NCBI GenBank assembly: GCA_964396225.1
Contig: CAYNEL010000023.1
Coordinates: forward strand, 1-14,726
Length of the DNA stretch: 14,726 nucleotides
Direction of reading: 5' to 3'
Source: CAYNEL01 sp964396225
GTDB lineage: Bacteria; Patescibacteriota; Minisyncoccia; Moranbacterales; UBA1568
Shown here one piece after another: positions 1 through 6,217 of the stretch. Position numbers and translations under genes: made by a program. Positions within the stretch are counted from its first letter, which is position 1. Each line of letters opens with the position of its first letter. The notes below the pieces were generated by a model. It had not been told where the DNA came from. It did no database searches and was given only the letters and a program-made list of their open reading frames with translations.

Positions 1-2478
1 CGCCGCACCATCGGCTTCGCCGTCTACAAATCCAAGGACGCCCCAGTGGACCAGGTGGTCTCGGCCATCAAGGAAGAGATCGACCACCTCTCCCGTGAGA
101 ACGGCGAGACGCTCTCAGCCCACTTCCTCTTCGACAGCGGTTTCGAGATCAGTCTAACCTTCAACCAGCTTTTCCGAGACTTCGCCATCACCACGTTCCT
201 GGTGCTTGGCCTGCTTTTCGTTTTCTTCGGCCTTCGGCCTTCTATCGGCGCGGCCGCCACCATCCCCTTCACCATCCTGGTCACCTTCACCGTGATGCAG
301 CTGGTGGGCATCTCGCTCAACTTCATCGCCCTCTTCGCCCTCCTCATCTCGCTCGGTATCCTGGTGGACAACGCCATCGTCATCGTCTCCGCCTTCCAGA
401 GTTACTTCCGGACCGGCCGCTTCAGCCCACTGGAGACGGCCCTCCTGGTATGGCGCGATTTCCGCGGCGTCATCCTGGCCACCACTCTCACGACCATCTG
501 GGCTTTCGTGCCGCTCCTCCTCTCGACCGGCATCATCGGTGATTTCATCCAGCCCATCCCCATCGTCGTTTCAGCCACCCTCGTCATCTCGTCGGCGGCC
601 GCGTTGTTTCTCCTCCTCCCGCTGCTGGCCGTGGCCTTCGGCGGCGGCACGCCGCGCCGGGTGCGCCTCCTCCAGCGGTGGGCCCTCGTCGTGGCCGTGA
701 TCGGCCTGGCCTTCCTCGCCGCCCCGACGGGCAAACTGTTCTGGCCGGTCTTCATCACCACCCTCCTGTTCGTCGCGAGCGCCGTCACCGCCTGGCAGGC
801 GCTTCGGAGAGACAGTCAGGCCTTCTTCGCCCGGCACCCGCGCCTCGACGCCTGGCGGACGACCCTGGCCGCCACGGTGGACGACGGCCTCCTCCATTTC
901 GGCCGTCTCGAGGACGCCTACCGTTCCCTCATCAGCCGCATCCTTTCCGAGCAAGCGCTCCGGCGCCGGACATTCGCTATGGTAGTGCTCCTGGCCATCT
1001 TTTCCTATTCCCTCCTGCCCGCCGGTATGGTGGTCAACGTGTTCTTCCCCAAGACCGATGAGAAGCAGATCTACGTGAGCGTGGAGCTGCCCGTCGGTAC
1101 CCCGCTCGAAACCGCCGAAACCGAAAGCCGTGCGCTCCTCGAGACGATCCGAACCGCTCCCGACTCGCTCTTCACCGTGGCCGAAGTCGGCGCCACGGCC
1201 CCCACCGACAGCACGCTCTCCTCGGGCGCCGACAGCCAGTACCTCCTCTTCACCGTCATTCTCCCCGACCACAAGGAGCGTGAGCTCACCATCTTCGAGG
1301 TGTCGGACGAGATCGAACGGCGTCTCGGCGAATACCGGAAAGGCAAGGTCTCGGTGACGCAGATTTCCGGCGGTCCGCCCGCCGGCGCCGATATCGTCAT
1401 CAATCTGCGTGGCGACGACCTGGCCGTCCTCGACCGTCACGCGGCCACGGTCAAGAAGTACCTCGGCCGGCAGGCCGGCGTGACCAACGTCAGCCAATCC
1501 ATCAATCCGGGGGCCGGCAAAGCGGTTTTCGTCCCGGACGACGCCCGGCTGGCCGCCATGGGCGTGACGCGCGGCCAGATCGGCCTCGCCCTGCGCCAGT
1601 ACGGGAGCGGCTTCACGGTCAAAGGCGACGTACGCCTCTCGGGCGAGGACAGCCGTGAACGCGACATCGTGCTCCGCTCCTCGGACGCCCGCGAACCCGA
1701 ACTCGCTGGACTGTCCGGTGTCACTATCGTCACGCCAGACGGCCGACGCATCCCCCTCTCGGGTCTGGGCCACTTCGAACGGCGCGAAAGCCGCACCCTC
1801 ATCACCCGCGAGGACGGCAAGCGCACCCTCTCCGTTTCCGCCGGCGTGGAGCAGGGATATTCGGTCAGCACCCTCAACAAGGAGCTGGCCCGCTTCGCCG
1901 ACGAAGAGCTCGACCTCCCCGACGGCTATGGCTGGACCACTGGTGGCGTGAACGAGGAGAATGAGAAATCGGTCCGCTCCATCATGCTGGCCATGGTGCT
2001 CTCGGCTTTCCTCATCTTCGCCACCATGGTCATCCAGCTCGGCTCCTACCGCAAGGCGCTCATCGTCCTCCTGGTCATCCCGCTGGCCGTCTCGGGCGTC
2101 TTCCTCGTCTTCGGCCTCACCCAGACGCCCCTCTCTTTCCCGGCCTTGATCGGCGTCCTGGCGCTCTTCGGCATCGTGGTCAACAACTCCATCATCATGG
2201 TGGACAAGATCAACAAGAACCTCGACCTCGGTCTCCCGGTCGATGAGGCCATCGTGGACGGCTCGGTCTCGCGGCTGGAGCCCATCCTCCTCACCGCCAT
2301 GACCACCATCGTCGGCCTCATCCCCATCACTCTCGAGGATCCTATCTGGCGCGGCTTGGGCGGCGCCATCATCGCCGGCCTCCTGCTCTCGGGCGTGATG
2401 AAGCTCTTCTTCATCCCACTCGTCTACCACGCTTGGTACGGCGAGACCGGACAGGCCGACGGACAGCAGTCCGCTTGA
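1..2478 (+). CDS. RND-family efflux/export permease (AcrB/HAE-like), 5' end outside the window
   Basis: Inner-membrane RND transporter of the AcrB/HAE class, which normally expels drugs, lipids or other amphiphiles using the proton gradient. The reading frame is open from base 1, so the gene starts upstream; GTG at 46 is only an internal codon. Compared with AcrB (about 1050 residues), roughly the first 280 residues are missing. Visible parts are the end of the first porter half, TM2-TM6 (about nt 180-640), a second periplasmic half beginning FFPKTDEKQ (about nt 1045), and TM8-TM12 (about nt 1980-2440). The TM4 signature reads GILVDNAIVIV (nt 355-387), keeping the first Asp of the AcrB Asp-Asp pair with Asn at the second. 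The TM10 signature GIVVNNSIIMVD (nt 2170-2205) has Asn where AcrB has Lys. Two extra hydrophobic stretches lie between TM6 and TM7 (nt 676-795). The substrate cannot be told from sequence, and no membrane-fusion partner is visible in the window. Confidence 0.93.
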   Translation, partial: RRTIGFAVYKSKDAPVDQVVSAIKEEIDHLSRENGETLSAHFLFDSGFEISLTFNQLFRDFAITTFLVLGLLFVFFGLRPSIGAAATIPFTILVTFTVMQLVGISLNFIALFALLISLGILVDNAIVIVSAFQSYFRTGRFSPLETALLVWRDFRGVILATTLTTIWAFVPLLLSTGIIGDFIQPIPIVVSATLVISSAAALFLLLPLLAVAFGGGTPRRVRLLQRWALVVAVIGLAFLAAPTGKLFWPVFITTLLFVASAVTAWQALRRDSQAFFARHPRLDAWRTTLAATVDDGLLHFGRLEDAYRSLISRILSEQALRRRTFAMVVLLAIFSYSLLPAGMVVNVFFPKTDEKQIYVSVELPVGTPLETAETESRALLETIRTAPDSLFTVAEVGATAPTDSTLSSGADSQYLLFTVILPDHKERELTIFEVSDEIERRLGEYRKGKVSVTQISGGPPAGADIVINLRGDDLAVLDRHAATVKKYLGRQAGVTNVSQSINPGAGKAVFVPDDARLAAMGVTRGQIGLALRQYGSGFTVKGDVRLSGEDSRERDIVLRSSDAREPELAGLSGVTIVTPDGRRIPLSGLGHFERRESRTLITREDGKRTLSVSAGVEQGYSVSTLNKELARFADEELDLPDGYGWTTGGVNEENEKSVRSIMLAMVLSAFLIFATMVIQLGSYRKALIVLLVIPLAVSGVFLVFGLTQTPLSFPALIGVLALFGIVVNNSIIMVDKINKNLDLGLPVDEAIVDGSVSRLEPILLTAMTTIVGLIPITLEDPIWRGLGGAIIAGLLLSGVMKLFFIPLVYHAWYGETGQADGQQSA

Positions 2479-2508
2479 CCCGATTGATCCCCCTGCCCGG
2501 ACGGATAC

Positions 2509-2544
2509 ACGTCCGCTTCCTGATATACTGGAAGCGGACGTTTT
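2509..2544 (+). terminator. Rho-independent terminator after the RND gene
   Basis: A perfect 12-bp inverted repeat (arms 2509-2520 and 2530-2541, loop TGATATACT) is followed by a short T run (2541-2544), 30 nt after the RND stop codon. The stem is GC-rich and the position suits termination. The T run is short. The loop is itself a good extended -10 promoter element, so the palindrome could instead be an operator around a promoter. Confidence 0.6.
2521..2529 (+). promoter_or_regulatory. Extended -10 promoter element for the TIG-domain gene
   Basis: TG-A-TATACT matches the extended -10 pattern TGnTATAAT. It would start transcription near 2536, about 20 nt before the chosen ATG at 2556. No convincing -35 is seen at the usual spacing. 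The element lies exactly in the loop of a 12-bp palindrome. Confidence 0.5.
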
Positions 2545-2555
2545 CAATATTCCCT

Positions 2556-3521
2556 ATGCGACAAGTTGCCGTAATGTTTTTCTTGGCTTTGGCCGCTTTT
2601 GCGGCCCCTGGTCCGGCCCAGGCGGCCGCGGGTGGCTGCATCAAAACCGGCTGCAGCGGCCAGATCTGCTCGGACCAGGACGTCGTCTCGACCTGTGAGT
2701 ATCGGCCCGAGTACGCCTGCTACCAGTCGGCCCAGTGCGCCCGCCAAGCAGACGGCCGGTGCGGCTGGACGCAAACCACCGCCCTCACCGCCTGTCTCAC
2801 CGGGGCCGGGGCCGCATCCCCCACGCTCACTTCCCTCTCTCCCAACCAAGGGGCCACCGGCACCAGCGTCACGCTCCGAGGTAGCGGTTTTTCGACTGCC
2901 GAGGCCGGCAATACGATCCAGTTCGGTACCCATCGGATCACTGGAGCGAGGTCCGTGAGCGGCACCACGTTGGTCTTCCAGGTTCCGACCATGATGAACG
3001 TGGTCTGTATCCAGGCGCCGTGCAACCCGGTCCCGGTGAGCGCCGGGGATTATCCCGTGTCCGTCATCAGTGGGGATAAAACAAGCAATAGCGTTACCTT
3101 TACGGTCACCGGCGGCTCCGCTTCGCCTACTCCCTGCCCCCTCTATCAGAGCAGCGGGGCCACGGTGCCCGATGGTTTCGCTGTACCTTGGAACCTTTGG
3201 GCTTCGGGCAATCTCCTCCTCTCGGCTACTTGCAGCGGGACCGGGACGACAGTGACGGCTGGGGTAGGCGGCAACACCTCGACCTACGTCTGGCACCAGG
3301 CCTATACCACCCGGGACGGCACCGCCTGGGAGGCTCCTCGGGAACTCTCAGGGACCAAGACGCAGGACGGTAACTGGATCATCGGGGCCGCCACCCTCTC
3401 CCTAGCGACCAAGCCCCAGTACGTGGCCGCCTACATCTGCCAGTTCCAGAACAACGCCTGGCAGTGCGGCTGTCGGGCCCAAGGGGACTGCGGGAAATGG
3501 AATCTGCAGGGGGTAAGATAG
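2556..3521 (+). CDS. Exported protein with eight-cysteine cluster and IPT/TIG domain
   Basis: 321-residue secreted or surface protein of unknown specific role. ATG at 2556 is chosen because it directly begins a signal peptide (basic MRQ, then VMFFLALAAFAA, with a likely cut after AQA at about residue 23). An upstream in-frame GTG at 2433 would overlap the RND gene and precede the promoter. Residues 28-80 hold exactly eight Cys (28, 33, 38, 47, 55, 61, 69, 80) in the pattern CxxxxCSGQxC...CEYRPEYAC...C...DGRCGWT...C, which I recognise as an eight-cysteine-cluster domain. Residues 89-186 look like an IPT/TIG immunoglobulin-like fold (start SPTLTSLSPNQG, core VTLRGSGF), here carrying an extra Cys pair (151, 156). 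The remainder (190-321) matches no family I can name; it has six more Cys, with a terminal cluster CGCRAQGDC. The 16 Cys of the mature protein suggest disulfide-rich extracellular domains. Binding or adhesion is plausible, but the partner is unknown. No Shine-Dalgarno sequence is seen; CCCT directly precedes the ATG. Confidence 0.82.
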   Translation: MRQVAVMFFLALAAFAAPGPAQAAAGGCIKTGCSGQICSDQDVVSTCEYRPEYACYQSAQCARQADGRCGWTQTTALTACLTGAGAASPTLTSLSPNQGATGTSVTLRGSGFSTAEAGNTIQFGTHRITGARSVSGTTLVFQVPTMMNVVCIQAPCNPVPVSAGDYPVSVISGDKTSNSVTFTVTGGSASPTPCPLYQSSGATVPDGFAVPWNLWASGNLLLSATCSGTGTTVTAGVGGNTSTYVWHQAYTTRDGTAWEAPRELSGTKTQDGNWIIGAATLSLATKPQYVAAYICQFQNNAWQCGCRAQGDCGKWNLQGVR

Positions 3522-3557
3522 ACCGGGGGCAGACCTTTTCTTTTCCCGGAAAACCGC

Positions 3558-3563
3558 TATAAT
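3558..3563 (+). promoter_or_regulatory. -10 box (TATAAT) of the phosphomannomutase gene
   Basis: Exact consensus TATAAT ends 20 nt before the ATG at 3584, placing the transcript start near 3570 and leaving a leader of about 14 nt without a Shine-Dalgarno sequence. No good -35 hexamer is seen. The TIG gene ends only 36 nt upstream, so this gene can be transcribed independently. Confidence 0.6.
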
Positions 3564-3583
3564 GGCTTTTTTGTTGCAACCCT

Positions 3584-4921
3584 ATGAATCCCAAAATCTT
3601 CAAGGCCTACGACGTCCGCGGCCTCTACCCCTCCGAGCTGGACGAGGACACGGCGTACCGCTCCGGACGGGCGGCGGCCGTCCACTTCGGCGCCCAGACC
3701 ATCGCCATCGGCCGGGACGCCCGCTCCCACAGTCCGGCGTTGTTCGAGGCCTTCGCGAGAGGCGTCACCGACCAGGGCTGCGACGTCATCGACTTGGGCC
3801 TCCTCACTACGCCCATGGTGTATTTCGCGTCCTGGCACCTCCCCGACGTGGACGCGGTCGTCTCCATCACCGCCTCACACAATCCTCCCGAATACAACGG
3901 CTTCAAGCTGGCGAGGAAAGGCGCCGTACCGGTCGGTGAGACCACCGGACTCTTTGCCATCCGCGACCTGGCGGTCGCCAACCAGTTTCCCGAAGCGGCC
4001 GGCAAAGGCACGGTCCGCGCCCTCGACATCAAGCCGGCCTACTACGACCACTTCGCCTCGTTCGCCGCACTGGGCGACAAGAAGCTCAAGGTCGTCGTCG
4101 ACACAGCCAATGCCATGGGCGTGCTCGAGCTTCCCATCCTCGAACGCTTCGCGGGCAACCTGGAAATCACCAAAATGTACGCTGATCTCGAGCATCCGTT
4201 CTCGGCGCACGAGGCCAATCCCCTCAAGCTGGAAACACTCGACGAGTTGCGCGCTGCCGTGAAGGAGACCGGTGCCGATCTCGGCATCGCCTTCGACGGC
4301 GACGCCGATCGCGTCGGTTTCGTGGACGAGACCGGCGAGATCGTCCCGATGGACCTGGTCACCGGCCTCCTCGCCCAGGAAGTCCTGAAGACCGAGCCGG
4401 GAGCCCTCGTCCTCTACGACCTGCGTTCCTCGGACGCGGTCCGCGAAGCCATCGAGGAAGCGGGCGGCCAGAGCCGCGAATGCCGGGTCGGCCACGCCAA
4501 CATCAAAAAACAGATGCGTGATGAAGGAGCTGTTTTTGCCGGCGAGCTCTCCGGACACTACTATTTCAAGGAGAACTCCTTCGCCGAAAGCTCGGTGTTG
4601 GCGGCTCTCATGCTCCTCAACCTGATGGCCGAGACGGGCCAATCCATATCGTCCTTGGTGGCCAAACTCAAGCGCTACTTCCATTCGGGCGAGATCAACA
4701 GCGAAGTCAAGGACAAGGACGCGATCCTGGTGGCCTTGAAGGCGAAGTACGCCGACGGCTCGATGCACGAGCTCGACGGTCTCAAGGTGAGTTATCCCGA
4801 CTGGTGGTTCAACGTCCGTCCCTCCAACACCGAGCCCCTGCTCCGCCTCAATATGGAGGCCAAAACCAAAGACATGATGGAGCAGAAACGCGACGAGTTG
4901 CTCGCTCTCATCCGGGCCTGA
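3584..4921 (+). CDS. Phosphomannomutase / phosphoglucomutase (alpha-D-phosphohexomutase family)
   Basis: 445-residue cytoplasmic enzyme that interconverts mannose-6-P and mannose-1-P (or glucose-6-P and glucose-1-P) through a phosphoserine, feeding nucleotide-sugar synthesis. All four hallmark motifs are present: TASHNP (96-101) with the phosphorylated Ser98, the metal-binding loop DGDADR (238-243), the sugar-binding loop GELSGH (320-325), and the phosphate-binding motif RPSNTEP (412-418). Length is normal for bacterial ManB/AlgC-type enzymes. The N-terminal KAYDVRG is typical and supports the ATG at 3584, which sits just after a TATAAT box. The GELSGH loop resembles that of dual phosphomannomutase/phosphoglucomutase enzymes, but substrate preference cannot be fixed from sequence. 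It fits functionally with the isomerase gene at 8653-9672, which would supply mannose-6-P or glucose-6-P. No gene symbol is given because manB, algC and pgm are equally possible. Confidence 0.94.
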   Translation: MNPKIFKAYDVRGLYPSELDEDTAYRSGRAAAVHFGAQTIAIGRDARSHSPALFEAFARGVTDQGCDVIDLGLLTTPMVYFASWHLPDVDAVVSITASHNPPEYNGFKLARKGAVPVGETTGLFAIRDLAVANQFPEAAGKGTVRALDIKPAYYDHFASFAALGDKKLKVVVDTANAMGVLELPILERFAGNLEITKMYADLEHPFSAHEANPLKLETLDELRAAVKETGADLGIAFDGDADRVGFVDETGEIVPMDLVTGLLAQEVLKTEPGALVLYDLRSSDAVREAIEEAGGQSRECRVGHANIKKQMRDEGAVFAGELSGHYYFKENSFAESSVLAALMLLNLMAETGQSISSLVAKLKRYFHSGEINSEVKDKDAILVALKAKYADGSMHELDGLKVSYPDWWFNVRPSNTEPLLRLNMEAKTKDMMEQKRDELLALIRA

Positions 4922-4942
4922 TTGCTTTCCAGCAGCCCAGAC

Positions 4943-4970
4943 TTGACTGGCCGCAGAAAAGGACTAGACT
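4943..4970 (+). promoter_or_regulatory. Candidate sigma70-type promoter in the pmm-trpS gap
   Basis: TTGACT (4943-4948) and TAGACT (4965-4970) are separated by 16 nt, each one or two bases from consensus. The two boxes sit inside near-identical 11-mers, GACTTGACTGG and GACTAGACTGG, 22 bp apart. No recognised gene follows on this strand before the terminator at 5119, so the promoter would drive a short transcript. Confidence 0.35.
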
Positions 4971-4976
4971 GGAACC

Positions 4977-5148
4977 GGAAGACCTTCAGAATGGGGACTC
5001 GCAAAATCGGAACCCACCTGGATATACAGGGAAAAATGATTTTTCCGTCAATATCATTTCTTGGGATCCGGCCGTCTCCCCTGCATTGAGGGTTTTTCCC
5101 TTTCTACGGGCACGAAACAGCCCCGCCATAAGGCGGGGCTTTCACTTT
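4977..5148 (+). ncRNA. Candidate small RNA or short-ORF transcript between convergent genes
   Basis: A plausible promoter at 4943-4970 and a clear hairpin terminator at 5119-5148 bracket about 170 nt with no annotated gene. Inside are a 7-bp hairpin (5030-5046) and a 32-codon ORF (ATG 4991 to TGA 5087-5089, starting MGTRKIGTHLDIQGK), which resembles nothing I know. A second -10-like TATACA (5023-5028) lies 8 nt before an in-frame ATG at 5037. The whole region may simply be the 3' UTR of the phosphomannomutase gene, which would share the same terminator. Expression is an inference. Confidence 0.22.
5119..5148 (+). terminator. GC-rich hairpin terminator in the convergent gap
   Basis: Arms AGCCCCGCC (5119-5127) and GGCGGGGCT (5132-5140) form a perfect 9-bp stem with a 4-nt loop (ATAA). 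On the + strand it is followed by an interrupted T-rich run (TTCACTTTT). It lies about 200 nt after the phosphomannomutase stop and 35 nt after the trpS stop on the other strand, so it may serve both genes; the T-rich side favours the + direction. Confidence 0.7.
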
Positions 5149-5174
5149 TCCGACGCTGAAAAAAATATGGCGCG

Positions 5175-6155
5175 CTATTGGAGAAACCCGACTTTCTCAC
5201 GGACGGTCTTCATCTTGGCGGCGGCGAGTTCCCCTGCCCGTTCGGCGCCCTGACGCAACACTTCGAGAGCCTCATCGTCAGAAAGGGCGTTGTATTTGGA
5301 TTGGAAATCGGAGAGGAAACCACCTGCTGTGTCAGCCAGGTCCTGCTTGAAGTCGGCGTAGCCGCGACCCGCGTACTCTCCCGCTATCTCCTCAGGCTTT
5401 CGGCCTGTGAGTCCAGCGTAGATGTGAAGAAGGTTTCGGAGGGCCGGCTTATCCTGCGCATAGACCACTTCACTTCCACTGTCTGTCACCGCTTTCATGA
5501 TTTTCTTACGAGCTTTCTCTGGATCATCGTTGAGGGCGATATAGTTGTATTCACTCGCGGCGGACTTGGACATTTTCTTGGTGGGATCGTCGAGACCCAT
5601 GATCAGCTGAGTCCCCTCTTCGACACGAGACTCCGGTACACGAAACGCCTCGCCGAAACGCTCGTTGAAACGCCGCGCGAGCGTCCGGGTCAATTCGACG
5701 TGTTGCATTTGGTCGCGCCCTACCGGCACCACCGCCGTATCATAGAGGAGAATATCTGCCGCCATGAGAACGGGATAGGTGAATAAACCCACCCCGCCAG
5801 TTTCACGCCCATCCTTGGCTTTATCTTTGAATTGAGTCATCTTTTCGAGATCCCCGATGCGGGCCAGCGTCCCCAAAACCCATCCGAGCTCGGTATGCTC
5901 TCGGACGTGCGATTGGACGAAGAGAGTGGATTTGGCTGGATCGATACCGGCGGCCAGGTAGGTCTTGGCGATTTCCAGGGTTTTGGCCCGCAGCGCCTGG
6001 GGATCCTGCGGAACGGTGATAGCGTGGAGATCCACCACGGCGAACATCGCCTCATAATCGTCCTGGAGGCCGATCCACTGCCGGATGGCGCCCAGGTAAT
6101 TGCCGAGGTGGAGATTGCCGGAGGGCTGGATGCCGGAGAAAATACGCTGTTTCAT
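5175..6155 (-). CDS. trpS: Tryptophan--tRNA ligase
   Basis: 326-residue class Ic aminoacyl-tRNA synthetase that charges tRNA-Trp with tryptophan using ATP. The HIGH-type signature appears as PSGNLHLGNYLG (11-22) and the KMSKS signature as KKMSKS (193-198). The segments GIQPSG at the start and ADILLYD, VPVGRDQMQH in the middle are characteristic of bacterial TrpS. Length matches the normal 320-340 residues. ATG at 6155 gives the expected N-terminus MKQRIFSGIQPSG. The -10 box TATACT ends only 8 nt before this ATG, so the mRNA is probably leaderless or nearly so. It is separated from the upstream RNase J gene by a strong terminator and is therefore its own transcription unit. Confidence 0.97.
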   Translation of the reverse strand: MKQRIFSGIQPSGNLHLGNYLGAIRQWIGLQDDYEAMFAVVDLHAITVPQDPQALRAKTLEIAKTYLAAGIDPAKSTLFVQSHVREHTELGWVLGTLARIGDLEKMTQFKDKAKDGRETGGVGLFTYPVLMAADILLYDTAVVPVGRDQMQHVELTRTLARRFNERFGEAFRVPESRVEEGTQLIMGLDDPTKKMSKSAASEYNYIALNDDPEKARKKIMKAVTDSGSEVVYAQDKPALRNLLHIYAGLTGRKPEEIAGEYAGRGYADFKQDLADTAGGFLSDFQSKYNALSDDEALEVLRQGAERAGELAAAKMKTVREKVGFLQ

Positions 6156-6163
6156 ATGGCTTC

Positions 6164-6172
6164 AGTATAGCA
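6164..6172 (-). promoter_or_regulatory. Extended -10 promoter of trpS
   Basis: On the minus strand TGC-TATACT (TGnTATAAT type) lies 8 nt before the trpS ATG, which puts the expected transcription start at or beside the start codon. Its first T is the last base of the T run of the RNase J terminator. No -35 box is apparent. Confidence 0.65.
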
Positions 6173-6197
6173 AAAAAGCGGCTTTTCGGCCGCTTTT
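6172..6197 (-). terminator. Rho-independent terminator of the RNase J gene
   Basis: On the minus strand AAAGCGGC, loop CGAAAA, GCCGCTTT and further Ts make a stem of 8 or more bp with a run of six Ts (6172-6177). It begins about 20 nt after the RNase J stop (6218-6220). The + strand copy also has a TTTT, but no + strand gene ends here. Confidence 0.85.
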
Positions 6198-6217
6198 CCG
6201 CTTTTCAAGGGGAAGAT

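Noticed and set aside
355..387. VDN in TM4 as evidence of an inactive RND pump
   Set aside because: VDN at this place is common in RND homologues from many phyla, so it does not by itself suggest loss of function.
571..2547. Long minus-strand open frame (658 codons) antisense to the RND gene
   Set aside because: It is a shadow frame in GC-rich DNA: its product is a low-complexity Glu/Asp/Gly/Arg/Val-rich string, whereas the + frame is a clear RND protein.
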